From positions 124,001 through 188,000 of the forward strand of contig NZ_QAOX01000004.1 in NCBI RefSeq assembly GCF_003050935.1: a stretch of DNA of 64,000 bases. Direction: 5' to 3'. The notes beneath the pieces were generated by a model that saw only the letters and a list, made by a program, of their open reading frames with translations, made no database searches and was not told the origin of the DNA. Origin of the DNA: Luteibacter sp. OK325 (GTDB lineage Bacteria > Pseudomonadota > Gammaproteobacteria > Xanthomonadales > Rhodanobacteraceae). Shown piece after piece: positions 1 through 9,900 of the stretch. Each line of letters opens with the position of its first letter. The stretch's first letter is position 1. The position numbers were made by a program, and so were the translations under genes.

Positions 1-1
1 C

Positions 2-826
2 GTGCATCTCGTCGACGGAAGGTCGTCACTGCTACCCTTCATTGACGCCGAGATCTCCAGCGCCCTCACGACGGCCCTGACCGCGCTGGGTGTACACCTG
101 CATCTGGGCGAACGTGTCGCGCAATGCGTCACCCATGACGATGGCAAGGTCGAGGTGATACTGGCATCGGGTGAGTCACTGGCCTGCGACGATGTACTGG
201 TCTGTTCCGGGCGGACCAGCAACACCGAACGATTGAACCTTGGCGCCGCAGGCATCGCCCCTGGGCACCGTGGCCTGATCGATGTCGACGAGAATTTCCG
301 CACCACGGTGCCCCATATCTACGCCGCAGGCGATGTGATCGGCGCACCGGCTCTCGCCGCGACGGGTATGGAGCAGGCCCGTGCCGCCATGAACCGCGCC
401 CTCGGATCGGACCTCAAACGCGACGTCGCCTCGCTACTGCCCACGGGCATTTATACGATTCCCGAGATCGGCTCCATCGGCGCGACGGAAGAATCGCTTC
501 GCGCGGCAGGCGTCGACTACATCGTGGGCCGCTGGCGGGCCGCCGACACACCGAGGGGATGCATCCTCGGCGACGACCACGGCATGATCAAACTACTGTT
601 CCGGCGTGACGACATGAAGCTCCTCGGAGCGCACGTGATCGGTGAACACGCCACCGAGACCGTGCACATCGGCATGATCGCCATGCTTCTCGACGCCGGC
701 GCCGACCTCTTCAACCGCGCCTGCTTCAACTATCCGACGCTTGGAGACCTTTACAAGTACGCGACTTACGATGCGTTGATCCAGACGCGAACATCGCGGG
801 AAGTCGTGGTGCAACCGGCAAAGTAG
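2..826 (+). CDS. sthA: Soluble pyridine nucleotide transhydrogenase, C-terminal part (partial)
   Basis: This is the 3' portion of a flavoprotein disulfide-reductase-family gene; its 5' part lies outside the window, and the GTG at base 2 is probably internal. The fragment holds the end of the NAD(P)-binding domain, the second FAD-contact motif (IYAAGDV, about residues 107-113 of the fragment) and the C-terminal dimerisation domain. The segment HVIGEHATETVHIG matches the equivalent place in E. coli SthA, and no redox-active CxxxxC is expected in this half. SthA-type enzymes transfer hydride between NADPH and NAD+ in the cytoplasm. A dihydrolipoamide or glutathione reductase paralogue is the alternative, but the HxxGxxAxExVHIG segment favours SthA. 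The stop is the TAG at 824-826. Confidence 0.8.
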   Translation: MHLVDGRSSLLPFIDAEISSALTTALTALGVHLHLGERVAQCVTHDDGKVEVILASGESLACDDVLVCSGRTSNTERLNLGAAGIAPGHRGLIDVDENFRTTVPHIYAAGDVIGAPALAATGMEQARAAMNRALGSDLKRDVASLLPTGIYTIPEIGSIGATEESLRAAGVDYIVGRWRAADTPRGCILGDDHGMIKLLFRRDDMKLLGAHVIGEHATETVHIGMIAMLLDAGADLFNRACFNYPTLGDLYKYATYDALIQTRTSREVVVQPAK

Positions 827-979
827 CCGGAAAGCATGGCGCGCCCAAGATCCACAGGGCGCCCAACGCGCGCTGTTGGCCGCTCGCCGCCTTAGTCGAG
901 ATTCATCGTCACCGAATCAGCGGCAATTACTACGCCTCCCCCAAGGAGCCCATTCGTCGTAAGACGGAGGGTTGTTTCG

Positions 980-1445
980 CTACTTGACGCACGACGTGAT
1001 CGATGCGGTCGAATCCAGCGGCCGTAGCGGCTGAGACCAGGCTCCCCCTGCCTCAGCCATCGATGCGAGCGTCGCCTTCCCCACCACGCCGTCGGGACGC
1101 AGCCCGTGATCGTGCTGAAAGGTCTTCACAGCGAAATCGGTACCGGGACCAAACGCCAACGGCATCACCTCTATCCCCCAAGCGAACAACCCCGTTGTGC
1201 TCCTTGTCATGAGCCTACGGAGACTTGCCTTCGGCCAGTGCGATCCCGGCTCGCAGTGTAGGACCGTGACCCGTCTGGATGAGCTTATCGGCATACGACC
1301 TGTCGGTGGCATATCCCGCTTTCGCCATAGCCGCGGCCTCCTTTTCCAGATCCCCCTTCACACCCGGGTCGAAGAGACCCGCTTTCGCGTACCGAGGATT
1401 ATCGGCCAGGAAGTTTCCTCGATCCGCCACCGAGTCCGCGTACGA
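980..1445 (-). pseudogene. Remnant of a glucosaminidase (FlgJ/LYZ2-like) gene with a peptidoglycan-binding domain
   Basis: Two minus-strand pieces in different frames look like parts of one cell-wall hydrolase. Piece 1 (about 1215-1445) reads SYADSVADRGNFLADNPRY followed by AGYATDRSYADKLI, the typical end of an N-acetylglucosaminidase domain, and stops at a TAG. Piece 2 (980 to about 1190), in another frame, reads FGPGTDFAVKTFQ followed by GLRPDGVVGKATL, a typical peptidoglycan-binding-1 repeat. An in-frame TAG sits just upstream of piece 1 and no glucosaminidase catalytic core remains, so the gene has lost its 5' part and is frameshifted. Nothing suggests that either piece is still expressed. 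Confidence 0.65.
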
Positions 1446-1748
1446 CTAGTGTGAAATCGCTACCGGAACGCTGGTCTTGAATGGCGTGCGTGTGTCGGCT
1501 GCGTCACCCCTCGTTGCCCATTCTCCGGTTACAACGATTTTTCCGTCTTCAATCGGACTGGACGAGGGCATAGATAGACTCGCCGGCTGCTACGCAGTGC
1601 GACGCACGATTCTGGTACCAACCGGGACGCACAGGAATCGGTGTACTCCAGCGTATTTTGTGTGATGCCAACCTTACCGGCGACGGAAGTTCTTCGGGCC
1701 GTGGCCATATCAGCTAGCACGCAGCCGCACCATTCTTCGCCGCCAAAG
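1446..1748. other. Intergenic stretch without recognised gene
   Basis: About 300 bases lie between the glucosaminidase remnant and the small DUF-type gene. Both strands carry only short open frames of unlikely composition (Arg/Ser-rich, no ribosome binding site). I see no convincing terminator, RNA gene or repeat. The DNA may be further decayed material from the same broken gene. Confidence 0.5.
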
Positions 1749-2027
1749 TCATCTGTCCATCCCCTTCTCCCAACACATCCGAGCATGCGCCTGCGCCGTG
1801 CACTGCACGCCCATATGCATCAGCGCGCCGATCGCCTCCATGCCATGCGCCACACGTTGGCAGTCCAACGTATCAGCTTCATGGATGAAGTCGGCAAGTA
1901 GCCGCGTGAGGCTGCGGGCGTATTGAAGCCATTCGGTGGCTTCGTTCATCAGGTCGTGTGACGTGGCTTCGGGGTCAATGTGGTAGTGGAATCCGGGGTG
2001 GGTGCTGTGACGTTTTGTTGTGGCCAT
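1749..2027 (-). CDS. Small conserved protein, resembles DUF6124/DUF3077-type proteins
   Basis: The product is 92 aa, acidic to neutral and without a signal peptide. The ATG at 2027 is chosen because AAGGAGA lies six bases upstream; longer readings add a sequence without a ribosome binding site. The region HIDPEATSHDLMNEATEWLQYARSL followed by a second long helix resembles small Pseudomonas proteins of the DUF6124/DUF3077 kind (an N-terminal strand ending in a conserved Pro or Asp, then two amphipathic helices). This assignment is from memory of the pattern only, and the function is unknown. It stands alone, with the decayed wall hydrolase downstream and a long non-coding stretch upstream. Confidence 0.6.
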   Translation of the reverse strand: MATTKRHSTHPGFHYHIDPEATSHDLMNEATEWLQYARSLTRLLADFIHEADTLDCQRVAHGMEAIGALMHMGVQCTAQAHARMCWEKGMDR

Positions 2028-2541
2028 GACGTTCTCCTTGCCTGCCGCCCCCGTATCCAGGTGCGACACGCCACGCATCGCGCAGCGTGCCGCGGATCTA
2101 ACGGATTCGCGGGTTCATCGGCTGCCCGTGTCCGGACGCCGTGCGGCTTGATTGACGAAGTGTGTTGCGACGGAAAGCAGCGCCTGTTCTCGGGTCCACA
2201 CGGCGGCGCGCCGTGTTGCTCGGCCGAGAAAAAACTCAGGGTTGCGGCTGCCGCCGCGGTTCTTCAACCGTGTCTGCGGGGAATGCAGAGCGCCCGGTGA
2301 CCGATGGGGGTGTCGCCGGGGGGATCCGGCGGGCGAGCGGGTACCGTATGATCGGTGTTAGCCATATCAACTTATATCCAGTTGGTTTTGGTTAGCGGTC
2401 CAGGGGTGCGCTAACACCTCTGGGCCGCGCTTCTCACCGCATAGAGCGATGGTTGCCTGCGCAGCATTCACAGCGACGACGCAGGCAACGGAATCACCGT
2501 ATCAAAACAACTTGAAGTTGTCTGTAGGCGTCGCTACCGAT
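2028..2541. other. Intergenic region between the small gene and the GH2 gene
   Basis: About 510 bases lack a credible gene. The region should hold the promoter of the small minus-strand gene starting at 2027 and the end of the GH2 operon transcript. Apart from the stem-loop at 2400-2423 I see nothing that can be named. Confidence 0.5.
2391..2423. repeat. Nested inverted repeats downstream of the GH2 gene
   Basis: Two overlapping dyads are present. GTTAGCG (2391-2397) pairs with CGCTAAC (2409-2415). CCAGGGGTG (2400-2408) pairs with CACCTCTGG (2415-2423) with one G-T pair and a 6-nt loop. The second could be a transcript-end stem-loop about 120 nt after the GH2 stop, but no U-tract follows. 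The TTAGCG/CGCTAA half-sites also resemble LacI-family operator halves, though 11 nt apart. The role is undecided. Confidence 0.35.
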
Positions 2542-4464
2542 TCAGGGCTGACCGTTTGCTCGAATCGTCGCTTCGTTGATCGCCCGCACCCTGCCCTCAT
2601 CCACCTTCTCGACCTTGCGATCGTAGGTGTAGAGACCATTGTGCTCACCTTCGACATCGGTGATCTGCGTATAGACGCTGCCCGACACACCGATGCCCGG
2701 GCCCTTGTCACGCAACACGGCGGTGTTGGCGACGTAGCCATCGTTTAATGCGGCGTTGTCTTTCACGTCGCCATACGGATTGATCGCGGTGTTTGGCCAG
2801 ATGTGGCCGGGAACGCCGAGTGTCAGGCCACCGTGCTCGCCATCCATCGAGGCTCGCGTCGCATCAGGAGCGGGCAGACCCGGGCCCTGGTAGTCATGGA
2901 TGTCGATGAGATCGCCCGCGTGTGGATCGCCCTTGGTGTCGCAGCAATTGGCACCGCTACGCGCATTGACCAGGCGTGAGGGGTCGAGCTTCTTGATCTG
3001 CGCGGCGAGTTCGGCGGCGGCGGGAATGCTCCACTGCCCCCACCCCTCGTTGAACGGAATCCAGCCGATGATCGACGTCTCGCCCTTGAGTTGCTCGACA
3101 ATGGCAGAGACGTCCTTGCGGAAGCCCGCCTTGTCGGCGTCGCTGAGCTTCTCGTTATGCCCGTTCGGCAGCGCCGGCATGTCCTGCCATACCATCAGGC
3201 CAATGCGATCGGCCCAGTAGTACCAGCGTGCCGGTTCCACCTTGATGTGCTTGCGAATGGTGTTGAAACCCAGGTCCTTGGTTTTCTGGATGTCGAACTT
3301 CAGTGCCTCGTCGGTGGGTGCGGTATGGATGCCGTCCGGCCAGTAGCCCTGGTCCAGGGTGGCCAGCAGGAAGGTCGGCTTGCCGTTCAACACGATCCGG
3401 TTGAGGCCGCCCACCTTCGCGATACCGATGGTGCGCAGGCCGGCGTAGCTGGTCACCTCGTCGCGTTGCTTGTCCTGCTCGAGCGTGGCCTTGAAGGTGT
3501 AGAGGAAAGGATCCTGCGGGCTCCAGAGCCGCGGATGCGCAATCGTCAGCCGCAGCGGCGTGCCGACCGGGCCTTTCGCTTCGCCCACCGGCTTGCCGTC
3601 CGCATAGGCGGTCACTCGGAGAGTGGCGCCAGCGTCGCTGCCCTGTAGCTTCGATGTCACCGTGAAGCCATCCAGGCTCGCCACTGGCGTGAAGTCCAGT
3701 TGCGCCAGGCTGGTCGCCGCCACGGGCTCGAGCCACACCGACTGCCAGATGCCGGAAGCTGCGGTGTAGAAGATGCCCTCCGGCTTCAGCCGCTGCTTGC
3801 CGACCATCACGTTGGCGCTATCCACGGGTGCGTGGACAGCGACGACGATTTCCTGCGAGCCACTGGGACGAAGTGCCTGTGTGATGTCCGCACCGAAGGA
3901 CGTGTAGCCGCCTGTATGCCGCGCTACTTCCTTGCCGTTGACGTAGACCGTCGCGTCCTGCGCTACCGCGCCGAAGTTCAGGCGCACGTGTTTGCCTTGC
4001 GCGGTATACGACGCCGGGATGTCCACCAGACGGCGGTAGACCATGAAGTCGGCGTGCTTCTGCACGCCGGAAAGCACGGACTCGATCGGGTACGGCACGA
4101 GCACCTGATCGTTCAACGATTTGCCGAACGACGGTGTGCCCTGCCCGTCTGTGGCGGCGTACTGCCACAGGCCGTTGAGGCTCATCCATTGGGGGTGGTC
4201 GAGGGATGGGCGGGCCAGTTGGGGGCGGGGGTATTCGGGCAAGGCGTTGGTCGGCGAAACCGCTGAGGTCCATGGTGTTGCCAAGGGGGCCGACTTGCCG
4301 TTCCAGACTGCTGAATTGTCTGACGCTGCCATGGCTGTGGGAGCGGTGCCCAGGGCGATGGCGATGGCGAGCCAGGTTTGTGGGTTGGCTACTTTGGGCC
4401 ATCGCCGCTGAAGCGGCTCCCACAGATTACGCTGCTCCGACGCTGTTTTTGCGGTGTTCTTCAT
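2542..4464 (-). CDS. Secreted glycoside hydrolase family 2 protein
   Basis: This 640-aa retaining beta-glycosidase of the beta-galactosidase/beta-mannosidase superfamily is probably periplasmic. A long N-terminal region ends in a hydrophobic stretch and ALGTAPTAMA (cleavage near residue 46). A sugar-binding jelly-roll domain (about 75-230), an immunoglobulin-like domain (about 230-345) and a TIM barrel (about 350-640) follow. The acid/base is E473 in WIPFNEGWGQW, and the likely nucleophile is E543 in DGEHGG, where relatives read GEFGG. The start is supported by AGGA seven bases upstream, and it lies 9 nt after the GH92 stop, so the two are co-transcribed. The substrate cannot be read from sequence; a beta-mannoside or beta-galactoside within a mannose-containing glycan fits the neighbours. 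Confidence 0.85.
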   Translation of the reverse strand: MKNTAKTASEQRNLWEPLQRRWPKVANPQTWLAIAIALGTAPTAMAASDNSAVWNGKSAPLATPWTSAVSPTNALPEYPRPQLARPSLDHPQWMSLNGLWQYAATDGQGTPSFGKSLNDQVLVPYPIESVLSGVQKHADFMVYRRLVDIPASYTAQGKHVRLNFGAVAQDATVYVNGKEVARHTGGYTSFGADITQALRPSGSQEIVVAVHAPVDSANVMVGKQRLKPEGIFYTAASGIWQSVWLEPVAATSLAQLDFTPVASLDGFTVTSKLQGSDAGATLRVTAYADGKPVGEAKGPVGTPLRLTIAHPRLWSPQDPFLYTFKATLEQDKQRDEVTSYAGLRTIGIAKVGGLNRIVLNGKPTFLLATLDQGYWPDGIHTAPTDEALKFDIQKTKDLGFNTIRKHIKVEPARWYYWADRIGLMVWQDMPALPNGHNEKLSDADKAGFRKDVSAIVEQLKGETSIIGWIPFNEGWGQWSIPAAAELAAQIKKLDPSRLVNARSGANCCDTKGDPHAGDLIDIHDYQGPGLPAPDATRASMDGEHGGLTLGVPGHIWPNTAINPYGDVKDNAALNDGYVANTAVLRDKGPGIGVSGSVYTQITDVEGEHNGLYTYDRKVEKVDEGRVRAINEATIRANGQP

Positions 4465-4473
4465 TCGTGGTCC

Positions 4474-6861
4474 TTAATGCGTTGCGCTCGACATGGAGGC
4501 CGGCGCGTCGTGCGGGTCGGTGCCCCAGGTCTTGCTGGGCTCGGGGCCCATGGTCAATTCAAGGGTAGCGCCGTTGGCGATGTCGGCATGGCTGAACCAG
4601 GGTTTGGTCCAGGGCTTGCCGTTGAGCGTGGCGGACTGGATGTACATGTTCCGCTCGGAGTTGTTGCGCGCGACGATCTCGAAGACCTTGCCGTTGCCCA
4701 ACCGCAGGCGGACGCGGTCGAAGATGGGGCTGCCGATGATGTAATCGGGCGTGGCGGGATCGACCGGGTAGAAGCCCATGGCGCTGAGCACATACCACGA
4801 TGATGTCGAGCCCTGGTCGTCCATGCCGGGGTAACCGTAGCCGGTGGCGTCGCTACCGTACAGATCGGCGAGGATGCGGCGTGTCAGTGCCTGCGTCTTC
4901 CAGGGCTGGCCGCTCCACGCGTATAGATACGCGGCCTGCTGGTCCGGCTGGTTGCCCTGCACGTACTGACCGATCACGCCCGTGCAATCGCGGCAGATGC
5001 CCTTGGGCGCGTAGGGGGTACTGAAGAACGTGTCGAGCTTGGCATTGAAGGCGTCGCGTCCGCCGAGCAGGTTCATCAGGCCCTGCACGTCGTGCGGCAC
5101 CAGCCAGAGCGTGGACCAGCCCGAGCCTTCCTTCATCATGAAGTTGTAGTACGGCTCAGCGGGGTCAAACGGCGAGATCCACTTGCCGTCCTCGGTGCGG
5201 CCACGGAAGAAGCCTACCGAGGGATCGAACACGTTGCGGTAGTTCGCGGCGCGGCGCTGGAACATCTCGGCATCGTCTTTCTTGCCGACGCGCCGGGCGA
5301 GATCGGCGAGCGCGTGATCGTCCCAGGAATACTCCAGCGTCGTGGCGACGCCGGCCTTGCCGCCGGCATAGGGCGGGCTCGGATTGCCCGGGGGAACGAT
5401 GTCGGAGATCCAGCCGTTCTTGTCGTATTCGGCGAGGTAACCGCGCGGTCCCTTCGGATCCGTCGCGTTCTTGCGCAACACCTCGTACGCGCCGGCGTAG
5501 TCGAACGGTATACCGCGCTGCATGGCGCCGTCGTAGAGGAACACGGCGTGGTCGCCATGGAACGAGGTGTTCATGTACCCGTGTTCGCGCGCCCGCTCCA
5601 GCTCGGAACGCATGATGTCCTGCACGACCTTCGGCTGGAGCAGCATCAGCAACGCGATCTGGTTGCGGCCGGTGTCCCAGTACGGCACGGGGCTGTAGAG
5701 ATCGTACGCGGCAACTTTGAGCTGGCCCTTGGCATCCGTGTACTGCTCGCCCTTGCGCGCGACAACGCGCGGGCTGGCAAAGGAGTGATAAAGCGTCGAG
5801 TAGAACAACGTGCGCTGCTTCGGCGTGCCACCGGTGACCTCGACACGATCGAACAGCTGGGCCCACGCGGCGCGCGCCTTGGCGTGCACGCTATCGAAGT
5901 CCCCGTCCGCCGCATGCAGCCGCTGATCGGCTTCGTCGGCACTGTGGCCGTGGGCGATCCTCACCAGTACCTGGTCGCCGTCCTTGGTATCGAAGGTGAC
6001 ATAGGCACCCGCATAGTTGCCCGATACCTTGCGCTGACCGGTCTGGATGTCCTCGTGACCGAGACCCTCTCCCTTGTCGCTGACATTGGCGTGGAACGTG
6101 CCAAAGGCGGCGAAAGGACGCGAGAACTCCGCGACGAAGTACGGGCCGTCCGCGTCGTGGTTGCCGTGGCTTCCCGTATCGACACCGCGGATCGTGCGAT
6201 CGCCGACGACTTCCACGTCACCACCCGCGCGACGAAGGTTGACCACCACGTTCGAGCGGTGGCTGGCCGGGAAGGTGAAGCGCATCAGGCTGGTCCACTG
6301 CGTTACCGTCAGTTCGGCGCGGGTGTGGAACGTGGCGAGATCGACAGCGTAGTAACCCGGCGATGCCTTCTCGGTCGATTTGTCGTAGTACGACGCGGCG
6401 TAATCCGGCGGCACGGTCCAGTCGCCCACCACCGGCATGATCATCGGCGCGGCGCGTGCACCATACGTCGAGCCACCACCGGTGAAACCGATCATCGCCG
6501 GGCGCCCATAGGCGTAGGCCACGGGAACACCCGTGGCGAAGCTCAGGTCGGCATTGATGTTGACCGGCGCCGCATCGGTCGAGCTCTGCGGCAGGCTCGC
6601 ACCTGGCGAGGTCATGCCCGAGTACAGCGGCTCGCCCGGCGGCGGTGCGTTGCCGATGAACTCTTGCTTATCCAGTGGTGCGGTGCCGACCAGCGGGTTG
6701 GCTTCGTCGACAGCCGCGGTGGCGGCGACGGCTTGTTTGTCCTTTGCGGCATGGACGGCGCCGACGGCGCCGACGGCGCCGACGGCGCCGAGCGCAACGA
6801 CAGAAAGGGCCACCGCGAGCGCGCGGTGGCGGTAGATACGTAGCTGAGGGGGATTCATCAT
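4474..6861 (-). CDS. Secreted GH92 exo-alpha-mannosidase
   Basis: This 795-aa protein has an N-terminal signal peptide (to about residue 39), a beta-sandwich domain (about 55-300) and an (alpha/alpha)6 catalytic domain (about 310-770). GH92 enzymes are calcium-dependent inverting exo-alpha-mannosidases. Diagnostic segments are KEGSGW followed by VPHDVQGLMNLLGG (general acid Glu), GNQPDQQAAYLYAWSGQPW, and the Asp pair in GMDDQGSTSSW followed by GFYPVDP (general base). Many family members read EGNAW and GNEP plus HH at the first two places, so the linkage preference may differ from classical alpha-1,2 enzymes (family knowledge from memory). The gene is the middle of an operon with an upstream TonB receptor and a downstream GH2 gene. 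AGGA lies just before the tandem ATG ATG start. Confidence 0.9.
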   Translation of the reverse strand: MMNPPQLRIYRHRALAVALSVVALGAVGAVGAVGAVHAAKDKQAVAATAAVDEANPLVGTAPLDKQEFIGNAPPPGEPLYSGMTSPGASLPQSSTDAAPVNINADLSFATGVPVAYAYGRPAMIGFTGGGSTYGARAAPMIMPVVGDWTVPPDYAASYYDKSTEKASPGYYAVDLATFHTRAELTVTQWTSLMRFTFPASHRSNVVVNLRRAGGDVEVVGDRTIRGVDTGSHGNHDADGPYFVAEFSRPFAAFGTFHANVSDKGEGLGHEDIQTGQRKVSGNYAGAYVTFDTKDGDQVLVRIAHGHSADEADQRLHAADGDFDSVHAKARAAWAQLFDRVEVTGGTPKQRTLFYSTLYHSFASPRVVARKGEQYTDAKGQLKVAAYDLYSPVPYWDTGRNQIALLMLLQPKVVQDIMRSELERAREHGYMNTSFHGDHAVFLYDGAMQRGIPFDYAGAYEVLRKNATDPKGPRGYLAEYDKNGWISDIVPPGNPSPPYAGGKAGVATTLEYSWDDHALADLARRVGKKDDAEMFQRRAANYRNVFDPSVGFFRGRTEDGKWISPFDPAEPYYNFMMKEGSGWSTLWLVPHDVQGLMNLLGGRDAFNAKLDTFFSTPYAPKGICRDCTGVIGQYVQGNQPDQQAAYLYAWSGQPWKTQALTRRILADLYGSDATGYGYPGMDDQGSTSSWYVLSAMGFYPVDPATPDYIIGSPIFDRVRLRLGNGKVFEIVARNNSERNMYIQSATLNGKPWTKPWFSHADIANGATLELTMGPEPSKTWGTDPHDAPASMSSATH
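6754..6789. repeat. Four tandem copies of a 9-bp unit in the GH92 signal peptide
   Basis: The unit GACGGCGCC on the plus strand occurs four times in perfect tandem. On the coding strand it gives repeated Gly-Ala-Val in the hydrophobic core of the GH92 signal peptide. Because the unit is a multiple of three, slippage would lengthen or shorten the signal core without a frameshift. Confidence 0.9.
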
Positions 6862-6924
6862 GTTTTCCTGGGGACGGAAACGAAAGCGGGGTCGGGCTTG
6901 TCGCCCGACCCCGCTGGACTTTCT

Positions 6925-9900
6925 TTAACCACCATCACCGAACTTGTACGTGATCCCTACGTAGTACTGGCGTCCTGCATATTCGAGGCTGACCAGTCGT
7001 GCCGTCGTGTCGCTGCCCAGGTACTGGTGCGGCGTCGACTTCGACAGGTTGATCACCGATGCGGTCACCACGAAGTGCTTGTTGAACTCGTAGTCACCGT
7101 TCAGGTCGATCTGGTGATACGGCGCCGAATAAATCGGCAGGCCGGCCGCCAGACCCTGCATGGTCCGTCCGGTGAAGTTGTCACTGGCGCGAAGCAGCAG
7201 GCCGTTCTTTTCATAGAACACCGACACATTGGCTGCGTACTTCGCGCTACCGATCAGCTCGGACTTGCCGACCTGCGTGTCGCCCAGGGAAACCGGGGTT
7301 TCCGTGGTGTGATTGAGCGTGTAGTTGGCGATGTAACCGAAGCCATTGTCCCAGGTGTGCTGGGTGTAGAACTCAATGCCCTTGGACGTGCCCGAGCGGC
7401 CATTGGCATTGGTGCTGTACTGCATGAAGTTCGTCGGCGTACCGTTAACGTCGACACTGATGTTGTTGACGGTGACCGGTACGACGAAGTTCTTCACCTT
7501 CTTCTGGAACAGATCGATACCAACCACCGAATGCGGTGCGTAGTACCACTCGGTCGCCAGGTCGAACTGGGTCGCTGTGAACGGCTTCAGGTCTGCATTG
7601 GCGCCGCTGCCGTACCAACCCGGCAAGGGGGCACCGAACTGCTTGCGATCGTTGTAGTACTCCTGGGTGTTGTTGGTGAGGCTGCCCAACTGGGCCAGGT
7701 CGGTGTAGTTGGCGCGAGCCAGCGCCTGCGAGCCCGCGGCGCGGACCACGACGTCATCCAGGACGTTCCACGCGATATTGAAGCTCGGCAACGCCTTGTT
7801 GTAGCGCTTGCGCGTGGAGCTGTTCTCGAACGTCTGCACGACCGCCTGCTCGCGCGGCTGGTACTGGAAGTCGCCCGGTGCGCAGGCACCGCCGGCAATA
7901 TTCTGGCCGGTGGTCGGGCAGATCAGGATGTTGCCACCGCCGTCGTGGTAGTACACCGCGTTGTTGGTGGTGATCTCGTTGGCGACGGTCAGGTCCTGCC
8001 CCGTGCTGACAAAGCGCAGGCCCACGTTGCCGCGGATCGTACCGGTGTCGAAGTTAGCCTGCACATAAGCCGCGGCGATCTTTTCCTGGATCGACGACTT
8101 GTCATCGGGGTGGTTGTAGAGCACCCGGTCGTAGGTCTGGTTGAGATAGTTGTAGTACGCCGGGTAATTGATCGCCGGGAAGGTGCTGTCGCTGTAGGCC
8201 TCGTTGGTCCCGTCGAGCGAGTTCGCCTGGAGGAAGCCCGCCGGCAACTGGCCGGCATTGGGATCGCAGGTCTGAAACTGCAGCGTCGTGCCCTTGCAGT
8301 ACCAGCGCTGCTCGTTGTTCGTCTGCTCAGCGTGATTGTCGCGGTACTTGAACCCGAACTGCAGCGACTGGAACCAGGTGGAATCGAAGGCCCAGGTGAG
8401 ATCGGCCTGGGCGAAGTTCTGCGAGTTGCTGGTATTGACCATGTTCGAACCGGTCGAGCCCAGATCCACCTGCCCCGCGCCAGCCAGCATGTTCTGCAGT
8501 ACATCGGGCGAGGCCGTGAGTGTCGGCTTGCCACCCAGCGTCCATGCGGCACCATCGCTACCATCCACCCACTGGCCGTTGACGAAGTTGCGCGGCTTCG
8601 CCGCCATGGACAACTGCACCGACGGGCCGCCCGTGGCCCAGGTACGGCCGACGTTGAACGAGCCGCTGAGACTGCCGCCGTTGTCCCACTCACCTTCGAG
8701 GTTGAGGGTCTGCGAGGTGGCCTTCTCGACGTTGTAGCTGCCATTCAGCCACGGAATCTCCGTGGAGCAGGTATCGACGGCCTGTCGCGCCGCACCGGTG
8801 ACCGGGTTGGTCAGCGAGTTACAGCCCACGCCGGCGGGCGGCAGCACATAATTCGCGCCGGTGACAATGGTGTGCGACGGATCGAACGTCAGGCCGTTGG
8901 GTGCGAGCAACCTGCCCTGCTGATCCGCGTAATTGCTGTTGCTCGGCAGGCCCCACTCGGGCACTTCCAGCGTGTTGGTGATCTGGGTCTGCTGGCGCTG
9001 GAAGCGGAAGTAGTTACCCGTCAACAGCAAATGGTCGCTGGGCTTGAACTGCATGGTCGCCTGGGCGCCCTTGGTCTTCAGGTCCAGCTCGTTGCGACTC
9101 GTGGAAAACTGCTGCGGCATCCAGTAGCCCGAATCGACGTTGCCAGCCTGATCGACGACACCGCCGCCCGACCACAGGTCGAGATTGGGCGCCACGTCGG
9201 GACCGTACGGCCGGCCATGCACGTCCGTCGGCGGCGCGGTACACGTGGCCTGGCTGGTACAGTCATTGCTCCACCAGTGCCAGCTGTCGGCCTTGGCGGT
9301 GTAATCGATATCGCGACGCTTCTGGTACGAACCGGCGACGAGGAAGCCAAACGTCTCGTCCTTGTTCTTCCACGACCACAGGGCCGAGGTCTGCGGCGTC
9401 TTCTTGCTGCTGTTGTCCGAGCCCGCTCCATTGAGGGACACGAAGCCGTCGTTCGCCTTCATTTCCAGCGGACGGCGCGTGTGCAGGTCCACATTACCGC
9501 CGATGCCGCCTTCGTCCAGGCGTGCCTCGAGGCTCTTGTAGAGCTTGATCTCGGAGAACATGTTCGCCGGCATCAGCGTGTAGTTGAACGAGCGCGTCAG
9601 GCCGGCCGAGGTATCGGCCGAGGCTACGTAGTTGCCGTTCAATTCGGTCAGCGTCAGCTCGGGCGCCAGGCCACGAATGCTGACCGTCTTGCCTTCGCCC
9701 GATTCGCGGCTGATGACCACGCCAGGCACGTGCGCCAGCGCATCGGCGATGTTCTTGGCGGGGAACTGCGCGATGTTCTGCGCGTTGATGACTTCGACGA
9801 TGGAATTGGCGTCACGCTTGTCCAGCACGTTCTGGTCGATGGACTGGCGGTACGTCGTGACGACGACGGCGTCCATGTTGGTCGTACCAGCCGCCGTATC

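Noticed and set aside
3091-3648. Long plus-strand open frame opposite the GH2 gene
   Set aside because: It lies fully inside a well-supported gene on the other strand, has the composition of an antisense shadow in GC-rich DNA and no ribosome binding site.
5092-6843. 583-codon plus-strand open frame opposite the GH92 gene
   Set aside because: Same reason: antisense shadow of a confidently identified glycosidase.
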